Shown here: piece after piece, positions 26,785 through 35,654 of the stretch
Numbering within the stretch: the stretch's first letter is position 1
Layout: every line of letters starts with the position of its first letter
Assembly (NCBI GenBank): GCA_937915145.1
Contig: CALDNT010000075.1
Location: forward strand, 36,265 to 100,264
DNA from: an uncultured Reyranella sp.
Lineage (GTDB): Bacteria; Pseudomonadota; Alphaproteobacteria; Reyranellales; Reyranellaceae
DNA: 64,000 nt
Direction: 5' to 3'
The notes under the pieces: model-generated
Databases searched by the model: none
Seen by the model: only the letters and a program-made list of their open reading frames with translations
Told to the model about the DNA's origin: nothing
Program-made: the position numbers and the translations under genes

Positions 26785-27954
26785 ATGACAGCCTGCATCG
26801 TCGGATGGTCCCACGGCAAGTTCGGCAAACTCGACGGCGAGACCAGCGAATCGCTGATCGTTAAGGCAGCGTCGGATGCGATTGCCCATGCCGGCATCGA
26901 GCCGAAGGACATTGACGTAATATATGTCGGTAACATGAATGGCGGCTTCGTGCGCCAGGAGTTCCACTCCTCGCTGGCCCTGCAAGCCCATCCCGACCTG
27001 CGCTTCAAGCCCTCGACCCGGGTCGAGAATGCCTGCGCCACCGGCTCGGCCGCCATCCACATGGGGTTGAACACGCTGGCCGCCGGCAAGGCGCGCTTCG
27101 TGCTGGTCGTCGGTGTCGAGAAGATGACCGAACTCAACTCGACCCAGGCGGGCGAGGTGCTGATCAAGGCCTCCTACGTGGCGGAAGAGGCGACGATCGA
27201 GGCGGGCTTTGCCGGCATCTTCGGCAAGATCACCTCGGCATATTTCCAGCGTTACGGCGACAAGTCCGACGCGCTCGCCAAGATCGCGGTCAAGGCGCAC
27301 CGGAACGGCGCCAAGAACCCCTATGCGCACTTCCAGAAGGAGTTCGCCTACGAATTCTGTCGCACGCCGTCGGACAAGAATCCGTTCGTCGCCGGCCCGC
27401 TCAAGCGCACCGACTGCTCGCCCGTCACCGACGGCGCCGCCGCCGTGGTGCTGGCTGATGTCGGCACCGCGCTCGGCATGAAGCAGGCGATCGCCTTCCG
27501 CGCCGCCGAGCACGTCAATGACTTCCTGCCCATGAGCAAGCGCGACATCATCAAGTTCGAGGGCCCGCAGCTTGCCTGGCAGCGCGCGCTCAAGTCGGCG
27601 CGGCTCGACCTGCTCGATCTGTCGTTCGTGGAAAGCCACGACTGCTTCACCTCGGCCGAGCTGATCGAGTACGAGGCGATGGGCCTCACCGCCCCGGGCG
27701 AAGGCGAACGCGCCATCCACGAGGGCTGGGTCGAGCGCGACGGCAAGCTGCCGGTCAACGTCTCGGGCGGATTGAAGGCCAAGGGCCATCCGGTCGGTGC
27801 CACAGGCGTCTCCATGCACGTGATGTCGGCCATGCAGCTCAGCGGCACCGCGCCGGAAGGCCTGCAGCTCCCGAAGGCCAGTGTCGGCGGCGTGTTCAAC
27901 ATGGGCGGCGCCGCCGTCGCCAATTACGTCAGCATTCTCGAACCACTGCGCTGA
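26785..27954 (+). CDS. Thiolase-family protein (SCP-x/acetyl-CoA acetyltransferase-like)
   Basis: This 389-residue thiolase-fold protein probably handles acyl-CoA thioesters. The nucleophile motif ENACATGSAA places Cys at 84, and GLKAKGHPVGATG supplies the catalytic His at about 335. The second conserved cysteine of canonical thiolases is not seen: the C-terminal loop reads VFNMGGAAVAN. This places it with SCP-x-like or thiolase-like proteins whose exact reaction is uncertain. AGGAG lies 7 bases before the ATG at 26785; a TTG two codons upstream is less likely. The next gene begins 4 bp after the stop, so both probably form one unit. Confidence 0.85.
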   Translation: MTACIVGWSHGKFGKLDGETSESLIVKAASDAIAHAGIEPKDIDVIYVGNMNGGFVRQEFHSSLALQAHPDLRFKPSTRVENACATGSAAIHMGLNTLAAGKARFVLVVGVEKMTELNSTQAGEVLIKASYVAEEATIEAGFAGIFGKITSAYFQRYGDKSDALAKIAVKAHRNGAKNPYAHFQKEFAYEFCRTPSDKNPFVAGPLKRTDCSPVTDGAAAVVLADVGTALGMKQAIAFRAAEHVNDFLPMSKRDIIKFEGPQLAWQRALKSARLDLLDLSFVESHDCFTSAELIEYEAMGLTAPGEGERAIHEGWVERDGKLPVNVSGGLKAKGHPVGATGVSMHVMSAMQLSGTAPEGLQLPKASVGGVFNMGGAAVANYVSILEPLR

Positions 27955-27958
27955 ACGC

Positions 27959-28918
27959 ATGCGCGACGTCGGCCACCGCGAGAGCGACGCCATCCTGGGC
28001 GCGATGCGTCAGGTGGCGCTGGCTGGCGGGCACGCGATCAGCCACGCCGACACGGCGAGCATCCTGGCGGCGGGACATTATCTGCTGCGCCGGCCCGAGC
28101 TCGCCGATCTCGGCATCCTGCCCGCGGTCGAGCCCGCCGACCTGGCGGCGATCCTGAAGGACCGCGAGCTGGCGGAGGAGGCAACGAAGTATCTCGCCAT
28201 CATGGTGATGGTCGACGGCGTGCTCGACACGGACAAGCTCTCGCGCGTGCTGGCCTATGCGCGCGCCCTCGACATCGAGGCGAACTACCTCACCGAAATG
28301 GTCGAGGCGGCGTCGGGCCACCTTTCGTGGGTGGTGGCCGACATGACGATGCGCAACGCCGAGAGCGTGGTGAGCGAGGCATGGGGCAGTCGGCCCGATC
28401 CGGCGGTCTGGATCCTGGCCTACACGGGCGACAAGGCCGACCCGGCGCTCGTCGCGCGCTACGAGGCGTTGGGTAGGCTGCCGCAGGACAGCTTCGGCAA
28501 GGCGCTGTGGGACTTCGACAAGAACAACGGCTATCCCTTCCCCGGCGACCCCAAGGCGCTGAACGCCGGCTTCGCGACGCCGCACGATGCCACGCACGTG
28601 ATCTCGGGCTACGACACGAGCTACCGCGGCGAGATCCTGGTCTCGACCTTCACGGCCGCGATGCATCCAATCAATCCGATGGCAGGCCACATCCTGCCGG
28701 TGATCTTCAACGGCCATCTTGGCGTGAAGTTCAACGAGGTGGCGACACCGGCGCACGGCGGCTTCGACCCCGATGAGTTCTGGCACGCCTGGGCGCGTGG
28801 CCGCGACATGACGATCGACCTCTTCGATCCCAAATGGAGCGCCTGGGACTGGGTCGAACACGACCTCGAGCAGCTGCGGCGCGCCTGGAACGTCGCGCCG
28901 CCGGGCGCTCCACGCTGA
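27959..28918 (+). CDS. Fusion of TerB-like helical domain and COQ4-like domain
   Basis: This 319-residue protein has two apparent parts. Residues about 1-130 look like a TerB-type helical domain (YLAIMVMVDGVLDTDKLSRV, followed by LAYARALDIEANYL). The C-terminal part contains HDATHVISGYDTSYRGE (H209, H213, E225), which matches exactly the HDxxH-x11-E metal-binding motif of COQ4, a protein needed for ubiquinone biosynthesis. It could act in quinone or lipid metabolism with the adjacent thiolase, but that is inference. The start at 27959 lies 4 bp after the thiolase stop; a longer reading overlaps that gene. No membrane span is seen. Confidence 0.65.
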   Translation: MRDVGHRESDAILGAMRQVALAGGHAISHADTASILAAGHYLLRRPELADLGILPAVEPADLAAILKDRELAEEATKYLAIMVMVDGVLDTDKLSRVLAYARALDIEANYLTEMVEAASGHLSWVVADMTMRNAESVVSEAWGSRPDPAVWILAYTGDKADPALVARYEALGRLPQDSFGKALWDFDKNNGYPFPGDPKALNAGFATPHDATHVISGYDTSYRGEILVSTFTAAMHPINPMAGHILPVIFNGHLGVKFNEVATPAHGGFDPDEFWHAWARGRDMTIDLFDPKWSAWDWVEHDLEQLRRAWNVAPPGAPR

Positions 28919-29078
28919 GCGTCAACGAACGGGCAGGCCACGTCAGTCTTTACAGAACTTTACCCAAGCGAAACGACGACGAAACCGCTCTGGTTCACAT
29001 CCCCGTCATGGGATACGGCAACGCTTGGTCACCGGCCAGGATCTACAAGCTCGCATCATCTCATGGGAGATCAATGCG

Positions 29079-30176
29079 ATGAACCTGTTCGACCGTCGCC
29101 ATCTGTTGACCGTCCTGGGGGCTGGTTTGGTCGCAGCCCCCTGCCTGACCCTCCCTGCGCGCCGGGTCTTTGCCGCCGGCGGTTTCGAGCAGCGTCTCGC
29201 CGCCGCCGAGCAGAGCGGCAAGGTGAGCGGCCTGCACGCGCTGCTGGTCAGCCAGGGCGGCAAGCTGCTGTTCGAGCACTACGGGAAAGGCGTGGACGAG
29301 ATCGGGGGCTCGGCGCGAGGCACCTTCGGGCCCGAGGTACTGCATGATCTTCGGTCGGTGTCCAAGAGCGTCGTTGGTCTGGCCTATGGCATCGCACTCT
29401 CCCAAGGCAAGGTCCCGCCGCCCGAAGCCGGGCTTTACGAACAGTTCCCCGAATATGCCGATCTCGCCCGCCAGCCCGGCCGCAAGAAAATTACCGTCGG
29501 CCACGCACTCAGCATGACGCTCGGCTTGGAATGGGACGAACTTGGCGTTCCCTATGGCAGCGATCTCCGCAACAGCGAGATCGCGATGGAGGCGGCACCC
29601 GACCGCTTCCGCTTCATCCTCGGGCTGCCGATCGCGGGCGAGCCGGGCGTCAAATGGACCTATTGCGGCGGTGCGACCGCGATCCTCGGACGGCTGATCG
29701 CCAACGGCACGGGCGAGAAGCTGCCGGCCTATGTCCGCCGCGTGCTTTTCGACCCGATGGACTTCGGCCCCAGCCAATGGCGGGGCGGCGCCGATGGCGA
29801 GCCGCGCGCCGCGTCGGGCTGCCGGCTGCTGCCGAGGGACATGCTCAAGCTGGGCCAGCTCGCACTTGCCGGCGGCGCCTGGCAGGGCAAGCAGGTCGTA
29901 CCCGCCGACTGGGTGAAGCGCATCACCATGCCCACCGTCAGGATCGAGGGCCCGCGCAGCTACGGCTATCACTGGTACATCTACGACAACGTGGTCGATG
30001 GCCAACGCCGTTACTGGTTTGGCGGCATCGGCTGGGGCGGCCAGAAACTCTATGTGTTTCCGGGTCTCGACCTCGTCGTGGCGATGAATTGCGGCAACTA
30101 TCGCAAGCCCGGCATCGAGCAGAACGGCATCAATGCTGCGGTCCTGGCCGACGTGGTGTTCCCGAGCCTGGCGTGA
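29079..30176 (+). CDS. Exported beta-lactamase-family serine hydrolase
   Basis: This 365-residue class C beta-lactamase/esterase-fold protein has a signal containing a twin-arginine (FDRRHLLTVLGAGLVAAPCL), so Tat export is likely. The SxxK catalytic motif is in LRSVSKSVVGLAYG (Ser and Lys of SVSK). WTYCGGATAILG occupies the YxN position, with Cys in place of the usual second residue. WFGGIGWGGQ stands where HxG/KTG is expected. Such proteins are often esterases or D-aminopeptidases rather than true beta-lactamases. The start at 29079 is chosen for the signal peptide; an extended start at 29025 is unlikely. It stands alone, convergent with the SDR gene 2 bp away. Confidence 0.83.
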   Translation: MNLFDRRHLLTVLGAGLVAAPCLTLPARRVFAAGGFEQRLAAAEQSGKVSGLHALLVSQGGKLLFEHYGKGVDEIGGSARGTFGPEVLHDLRSVSKSVVGLAYGIALSQGKVPPPEAGLYEQFPEYADLARQPGRKKITVGHALSMTLGLEWDELGVPYGSDLRNSEIAMEAAPDRFRFILGLPIAGEPGVKWTYCGGATAILGRLIANGTGEKLPAYVRRVLFDPMDFGPSQWRGGADGEPRAASGCRLLPRDMLKLGQLALAGGAWQGKQVVPADWVKRITMPTVRIEGPRSYGYHWYIYDNVVDGQRRYWFGGIGWGGQKLYVFPGLDLVVAMNCGNYRKPGIEQNGINAAVLADVVFPSLA

Positions 30177-30178
30177 AG

Positions 30179-30973
30179 TCAGACCACCGGACTCGCGCCG
30201 CCGTCGACGTTGATGGCAACCCCAGTGATGAACGAGCCGGCGTCCGAACACAGGAAACAGGCCATGCGGGCGAATTCCTCGGCCTTGCCCATGCGGCCAA
30301 GCGGAATACGGCCCTTGGCCATGCCGGCCAGGAACTGCTCGTAGGTCTCGCCTTTGCCGATCGCCTTGTGCCGCCGCTGCCACTGGTCGCTGTCGATCAG
30401 GCCGACCAGCATGGCGTTGACCAGAACATTGTGCGGGGCGTTTTCCTTGGACAGCGCCTTGGTGAGCGCCAGGCCCGCGGCACGGCTGACGCTGGTCGGC
30501 GTCGAATCGGCACCCGGCGCCTTGGCGCCGATGTTGAGCACATTGACGATGCGGCCCCACTTACGCTCGCGCATACCCGGCAGCGCCAAGCGGCAGAGAC
30601 GGATGGCGGCAAACAGCTTCAGATCGAGATCGCCCTGCCAGTCCTCGTCGGTCACGGTGTCGAAGGCCTTGGCATGGCTGATGCCGGCGTTGTTGACCAC
30701 GATGTCGACCTTGCCGAAATCGGCCACGACCTTCTTGAAGGTATCGGCGATCGGCGCCGCCTTGGAGACGTCGCAGGAATAGGCCTCGATCTTGGTGTTG
30801 GCCTTGCCGGCGGCCTTGGCCACTTCCGCCTTGGCCACGCTGAGCGCATCGGCCTTGCGCGCGAGCAATGCTACCGAGCCGCCCGACGCGGCGAATTCCT
30901 TGGCCATGGCGAGCCCGAGCCCCGAGCTTGCGCCAGTGATCATAGCCACGCGGCCGTCCATACGTACGTCCAT
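30179..30973 (-). CDS. SDR-fold protein with altered catalytic triad
   Basis: This 264-residue short-chain dehydrogenase-like protein has an intact cofactor motif TGASSGLG (14-21) and NNAG (94-97). The catalytic residues are changed: the usual Ser position reads N147-I148, the Tyr position is T160 and the Lys is R164 (TPTSVSRAAG). The C-terminus FITGVAINVDGGASPVV is typical of FabG-like SDRs. It may bind NAD(P) without normal dehydrogenase chemistry, or belong to a subfamily with a different mechanism. CCGGAGGAAAC precedes the ATG. It follows xdhB by 15 bp on the same strand, so is probably the last gene of the xdh unit. Confidence 0.82.
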   Translation of the reverse strand: MDVRMDGRVAMITGASSGLGLAMAKEFAASGGSVALLARKADALSVAKAEVAKAAGKANTKIEAYSCDVSKAAPIADTFKKVVADFGKVDIVVNNAGISHAKAFDTVTDEDWQGDLDLKLFAAIRLCRLALPGMRERKWGRIVNVLNIGAKAPGADSTPTSVSRAAGLALTKALSKENAPHNVLVNAMLVGLIDSDQWQRRHKAIGKGETYEQFLAGMAKGRIPLGRMGKAEEFARMACFLCSDAGSFITGVAINVDGGASPVV

Positions 30974-30988
30974 AGAAGTTTCCTCCGG

Positions 30989-33286
30989 TTAGGCCTTGAG
31001 TGTAGCAATTGCCGCGAGAATGCGCTCGGGCGTCGCCGGCGCATCCAGCCGCACTGCGGTCTTGTGGCCACCCACAGCGGCGATCGCGTCCTTCAGCGCC
31101 GTCCACACTGCGGTCGCCAGCAACAGCGGCGGCTCGCCCACTGCCTTGGAGCGGAAGATCGTTGCCTCGCGCGACGGCGCATTGGCCAGCAGCTTCACGT
31201 TGAAGATGGGCGGCACATCGCGGCTGCCGGGGATCTTGTAGGTCGAGGGGCCCGTGGTGCGAAGCCGTCCCTTGGCGTCCCACCACAGTTCCTCACAGGT
31301 GAGCCAGCCCTGGCCCTGAACGAAGGCGCCCTCGATCTGGCCGAGGTCGATGGCGGGGTTCAGCGAGGAGCCACAATCCTGCACCAGGTCGGCGCGCAGC
31401 ACGCGGCTCTCGCCCGTAAGCGTGTCGATTGCCACCTCGGCCATCGCGGCGCCGAAGGAGAAATAGAAGAACGGCCGGCCGCGCATCGCCGCCCCGTCCC
31501 AATGGATCTTGGGCGTCTTGTAGAAACCGGTGGAGGACAGCGACACGCGACCCATCCAGCAAAGATTCGCCAGTTCGCCGAAAGTCAGCACCTGATTGCT
31601 GCCTGGTCTGGCGATGCGGACGTTACCGTCGGCGAACTCGATGTCGGACTCCGCGACGTCGAAATGTTCCGCGGCGAACGCCACCATGCGCTGCCTGATC
31701 GTGTTGGCCGCCTCCCACGCCGCCCAACCGTTGAGATCCGAGCCGGTCGAGGCCGCGGTCGGCGAGGTATTGGGCACTTCGGCCGTCGAGGTCGCGGAGG
31801 CGCGAATGCGATCGACCTCGACCTTGAAAACTTCGGCCACGACCTGCGCCACCTTGATGAACAGTCCCTGCCCCATTTCGGTGCCGCCGTGGTTCAGGCG
31901 GATCGAGCCGTCGGTATAGACGTGCACCAGTGCGCCGGCCTGGTTCATGTGCGGCAGGTTGAAGGAGATGCCGAACTTCAGCGGGAAGAGTCCGAGCCCA
32001 CGCTTCAGCACGGGATGGGCTGCGTTGAAGGCATTTACCTCGGCACGTCGCCGCTCGAACTCGCCGCCCTGCTTCACCTCGGCCCAGCAGCGCGCCAGAT
32101 GGTTTTCGTCGACCGTCTGGCCGTACGGAGTCTCGTTCCTGCCTTCGGCATAGAAGTTGAGCGCGCGCAGCTCCACCGGGTCGCGCCCCAGACGATGGGC
32201 GATGCGATCCAGCGCATCCTCCATCACCACGACGCCCTGCGGCCCGCCGAAGCCGCGGAAGGCGGTGTTGGACTGCTTGTTGGTCCTGCACGCATAGCCG
32301 ACGGCACGGAAGTGCGGGATCCAGTAGGCATTGTCGGCGTGGGTCAACGCCCGCGCCACGACACCCGGCGTGAGGTCGAGGCTCCAGCCGGCATCGGCCG
32401 CCATCACCGCGTCGAGCGCCAGTACCCGGCCGTCGTCGTCGAAGCCCACCGTGTAACGATAGTCGAAGCCGTGGCGCTTGCCGGTGGCGATCATGTCGAT
32501 CTCGCGCGGCAGGCGGATCTTTACCGGTCGACCCGTGACGCTCGCAGCCACGGCGGCCGCCCCCGCGACCCACGAGGCGTTGCTCTCCTTGCCGCCGAAG
32601 CCGCCGCCGAGGCGACGCACCACCGCCGTCACGCGGTTGAAATCGCAGCCCAACAGGCGCGCACAGATATGCTGGACCTCGGTCGGATGCTGGGTCGAGG
32701 TATGAACGACGATGTCGCCATCCTCGCCCGGCAGCGCCAGGGCTATCTGGCCCTCGAGATAGAAATGTTCCTGGCCGCCGACGCTGAACCCGGCACTCAG
32801 CCGATGCGGTGCGGCCTTCATCGCCGCGTCGGGATCACCGCGCAGGAGGGTCGAGGGCGCCTGCACCCAGGCTTGCCGGGCAAGCGCAGTTGCGATGTCG
32901 AGGATCGGCGTCTCCTCCTCGATCTCGATTGCCACATGGGTGGCCGCGGCACGCGCGGCATCGAGACTCCCGGCCACGACCATCGCCAGCGGCTGGCCGG
33001 CGAACTCGACCCGCTCCACGGCGAACAGCGGCTCACCCTGTCCCCCGGCGGCGACATCGTTCCGGCCGGGAATGTCCTGCGCGCCCAGCACCGCAACGAC
33101 GCCGGGCGATCCGGCCGCCGCGGCAAAGTCGAGCTTGCCGAGGCGCCCGCAGGCGACCGGGCTCAGCACCAGCGCGGCATGCAGCGTGCCCGGCGGCTCG
33201 GGCAAGTCGTCGACGTAGAGCGCCTGGCCCGTGACATGCTTCAGCGCGCTGTCGTGGCGCCGCGCGGTGTGCACCCGGCCGCTCAC
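30989..33286 (-). CDS. xdhB: Xanthine dehydrogenase, molybdopterin-binding subunit
   Basis: This large subunit of about 765 residues binds molybdenum cofactor and hydroxylates hypoxanthine and xanthine, passing electrons to the Fe-S/FAD subunit. Seen are the N-terminal HDSALKHVTGQALYVDDLPE and the conserved LEGQIALALPGEDGDIVVHT, then RLGGGFGGKESNA, FRGFGGPQGVVVMED and the C-terminal VGEPPLLLATAVWTALKDAI. The true start is the GTG at 33286, which overlaps the xdhA stop by GTGA; the much longer open frame to 34348 runs through xdhA and is not coding. No xdhC chaperone gene is present here. Confidence 0.93.
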   Translation of the reverse strand: MSGRVHTARRHDSALKHVTGQALYVDDLPEPPGTLHAALVLSPVACGRLGKLDFAAAAGSPGVVAVLGAQDIPGRNDVAAGGQGEPLFAVERVEFAGQPLAMVVAGSLDAARAAATHVAIEIEEETPILDIATALARQAWVQAPSTLLRGDPDAAMKAAPHRLSAGFSVGGQEHFYLEGQIALALPGEDGDIVVHTSTQHPTEVQHICARLLGCDFNRVTAVVRRLGGGFGGKESNASWVAGAAAVAASVTGRPVKIRLPREIDMIATGKRHGFDYRYTVGFDDDGRVLALDAVMAADAGWSLDLTPGVVARALTHADNAYWIPHFRAVGYACRTNKQSNTAFRGFGGPQGVVVMEDALDRIAHRLGRDPVELRALNFYAEGRNETPYGQTVDENHLARCWAEVKQGGEFERRRAEVNAFNAAHPVLKRGLGLFPLKFGISFNLPHMNQAGALVHVYTDGSIRLNHGGTEMGQGLFIKVAQVVAEVFKVEVDRIRASATSTAEVPNTSPTAASTGSDLNGWAAWEAANTIRQRMVAFAAEHFDVAESDIEFADGNVRIARPGSNQVLTFGELANLCWMGRVSLSSTGFYKTPKIHWDGAAMRGRPFFYFSFGAAMAEVAIDTLTGESRVLRADLVQDCGSSLNPAIDLGQIEGAFVQGQGWLTCEELWWDAKGRLRTTGPSTYKIPGSRDVPPIFNVKLLANAPSREATIFRSKAVGEPPLLLATAVWTALKDAIAAVGGHKTAVRLDAPATPERILAAIATLKA

Positions 33287-34677
33287 AGCGCTTCCACCTC
33301 GAGCACGCGCGCGGGCTGGGCGATGCGCAGTTCCAGCCGACGCAGCAGGTTGGCCGCAACCTGCAGGCGATAGGCCGCCGAGCCGCGCCAATCGTCGATC
33401 GGCTGGAAATCCTTCGGGATTGCAGCAGCGGCTGCCGCGAAGCCCTCCTTCAGCAACGCCTTCTCGACGTGCGTTGCGCGCCGGGGGGTCGCGGCCATGC
33501 CACCGATGCCGACACGGACGTCCGCAATGCGACCATCCTCGATCCGGAGCCGATAGCCCGCCGCGACGGTGGAGATGTCCTGGTCGCGCCGCTTGCTCAC
33601 CTTGTCGCAGAAGAAGACTTCGCCTGGCCGCAGGCACGGCATCGACAGGCTCAGAATCACCTCGTCCGGCGCCAGCGCCGTCTCGCGATAGCCGGTGAAG
33701 AAGTCCTCGAGCGGCAGCTCGCGCGTGCCGCGCACCGAGGCCAAGGTAACTGTCGCCTCCAGCGCCAGCAGCACCGGCGGCATGTCGCCGATCGGCGAGG
33801 CGTTTCCGACATTGCCGCCGATCGTGCCGAGATTGCGGATCTGCCGCGAACCCAGCCGCGAGAGATAGGGCCGCAGCGCCGGATAGGCCGCGACCAGAAG
33901 CGGCATCGCCTGCGCATAAGTGACGGCGGCACCCAGCGTGATGCTCTCCTTGTCCGACGCGATTGCCGCGAGTTCGGGCACATGGGCGAGATGGATGATC
34001 TCTTTCGGCGGCTGCCGCCGATGGCCCGCCAGCAGACCGAGATCGGTACCGCCTGCCAGCAGCATCGCCTCGGGATGCGCCTTCCTGAGTTTCAGCAGTT
34101 CGTCGAGCGACCGCGGCGCAAAGAAGGCACCGTCGAACACTGCCGACGCCGTGCGCGCCGGCACCGACGGCGCCGGCTCGACCGCCAGCCCCGCCACCTT
34201 CGTCATCGCGTCGACGATCGGCCGGTAGCCGGTGCAGCGGCAGAGGTTGCCGGCCAGCGCTTCGTGAATCGTATCCGCATCGGCGGTCTCGCCGCCGGCA
34301 GAAAAGGCATAGGCCGACATGACGAAGCCCGGCGTGCAGAAACCGCACTGTGTGGCGTCGGCTTCGGCCATCGCGATCTGAACGGAATGCGCACTGCCAT
34401 CGGTCCCGCGCAGCCCCTCGACCGTCCGCACCGAAAGTCCATCGACCTGTCCCAGCATCGCGATGCAGGCGTTCACCGCCTCGCGCCTCACTTGTCCATT
34501 AGGGCCGTCGCGTTCGAGCACCACGGTGCAGGCGCCGCAATCGCCCTCGGCGCAACCCTCCTTGGTGCCTTTCAGGCCGCGATGCTCGCGCAGCCAGTCG
34601 AGCAGCGTCGTCATCGGCGAGACGCCGGACAACCCGACCGGGTCGTCGTTGAGCATGAATCGAATGTTATCCGCCAT
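33283..34677 (-). CDS. xdhA: Xanthine dehydrogenase, Fe-S and FAD subunit
   Basis: This 464-residue electron-transfer subunit has two [2Fe-2S] sites in order: C42, C47, C50 and C71 (GCAEGDCGAC, then NACIAML), and C111, C114, C146 and C148 (QCGFCTPGF, GNLCRCTGY). An FAD-binding domain follows (MLLAGGTDLGLL, then NLGTIGGNVGNASPIGD), with the CO-dehydrogenase-flavoprotein C-terminal domain last. The start at 34677 matches the family N-terminus IRFMLNDDPV. It is divergent from the polysaccharide-deacetylase pair across a 76-bp gap, which may hold both promoters. It is transcribed with xdhB and the altered SDR. Confidence 0.94.
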   Translation of the reverse strand: MADNIRFMLNDDPVGLSGVSPMTTLLDWLREHRGLKGTKEGCAEGDCGACTVVLERDGPNGQVRREAVNACIAMLGQVDGLSVRTVEGLRGTDGSAHSVQIAMAEADATQCGFCTPGFVMSAYAFSAGGETADADTIHEALAGNLCRCTGYRPIVDAMTKVAGLAVEPAPSVPARTASAVFDGAFFAPRSLDELLKLRKAHPEAMLLAGGTDLGLLAGHRRQPPKEIIHLAHVPELAAIASDKESITLGAAVTYAQAMPLLVAAYPALRPYLSRLGSRQIRNLGTIGGNVGNASPIGDMPPVLLALEATVTLASVRGTRELPLEDFFTGYRETALAPDEVILSLSMPCLRPGEVFFCDKVSKRRDQDISTVAAGYRLRIEDGRIADVRVGIGGMAATPRRATHVEKALLKEGFAAAAAAIPKDFQPIDDWRGSAAYRLQVAANLLRRLELRIAQPARVLEVEAL

Positions 34678-34753
34678 GCAAACAGGATGCGGGGCGTTGA
34701 AGTGGGGCGCAACCCGTGATGCACTCGACGGGCCCAACAAGGAAAGAGATCGC

Positions 34754-35653
34754 ATGGACCCCTACCGATACGGCTACTCTCCGGTCGTCGAGCGTCCGAA
34801 GCTTTCCTGGCCCAACGGCGCACGCGTCGCGGTCTGGGTCTGCCCCAATATCGAACACTACGAATATCTTCCCGCCGAGGTTCGCGTGCGCAATCCGTGG
34901 CCGCGCGTGCCGCATCCCGACGTGCTGGGCTACGGCGGCCGCGACTACGGCAACCGGGTCGGGCTGTGGCGGATGTTCGAGGTGCTGGACAAGCACAACG
35001 TGCGCTGCACCGTCTCGCTCTCGATGTCGGTCATCGAGATGTATCCCGAGATACTGGAAGCCATGGAAGCGCGGCGCTGGGAGTGCATGAGCCACGGCTA
35101 TCTCAACACGCGCTACCACTGGGGTTATAGCGAAGACGAGGAGCGCGAGGTCATCGAGCACAGCAAGGCCACGCACCTGCGCCTGACCGGCCGCCACCTG
35201 CGCGGCTGGTTCTCGCCCGCCATCTCCAACACCGTCAACACGCCCGACCTCGTGAAGGAGGCCGGCCTGGAATATATCTGCGACTTCTATCACGACGACC
35301 AGCCGACACCGCTCGCCACCAGGGGCGGCCCGCTGATCCACGTGCCCTACACGATGGATCTCAACGACGCGCTGATCTACCGCCAGCCGGTCGAGGCCGA
35401 GGAATTCGCCCAGATGATCATCGACCATTTCGACACGGTCTATCGCGAGGGAGCCGAGAACGGCCGCGTCATGTGCATCGCGCTCCATCCCTACATGATG
35501 GGGGCGCCGCATCGCCTGAGACATCTCGACCGCGCGCTGGGCTATATCCGCCAGCACAAGGACGCCTGGGTCTGCACCGCCGAGGATATCCTCGATCATT
35601 ACGTGGCCAATGGCCTGAAACCGTACCAGCAGCATCTCGGGAAGGAGGCGTGA
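34754..35653 (+). CDS. Polysaccharide-deacetylase-family protein (PuuE-like), copy 1
   Basis: This 299-residue protein of the NodB/polysaccharide-deacetylase fold resembles the PuuE-type amidohydrolases that act on allantoin, judging by overall length and the absence of an export signal. The opening region GYGGRDYGNRVGLWRMFEVL and the central CMSHGYLNTRYHWGYSEDEE, with RGWFSPAISNTVNTPDLVKE, are characteristic. The C-terminal CIALHPYMMGAPHRLRHLD carries a likely metal His. It is the first of a tandem pair, divergent from xdhAB, so a role in purine breakdown is attractive. A different C-N hydrolase reaction is equally possible. Confidence 0.8.
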   Translation: MDPYRYGYSPVVERPKLSWPNGARVAVWVCPNIEHYEYLPAEVRVRNPWPRVPHPDVLGYGGRDYGNRVGLWRMFEVLDKHNVRCTVSLSMSVIEMYPEILEAMEARRWECMSHGYLNTRYHWGYSEDEEREVIEHSKATHLRLTGRHLRGWFSPAISNTVNTPDLVKEAGLEYICDFYHDDQPTPLATRGGPLIHVPYTMDLNDALIYRQPVEAEEFAQMIIDHFDTVYREGAENGRVMCIALHPYMMGAPHRLRHLDRALGYIRQHKDAWVCTAEDILDHYVANGLKPYQQHLGKEA

Positions 35654-35654
35654 C

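Noticed and set aside
29531..33373. 1280-aa open frame on the plus strand
   Set aside because: It runs antisense through the serine hydrolase, SDR and xdhB genes; it is low in normal protein features and is a GC-driven shadow.
33287..34348. Upstream extension of the xdhB frame
   Set aside because: This open frame lies inside xdhA; the GTG at 33286 with a GTGA overlap is the supported start.
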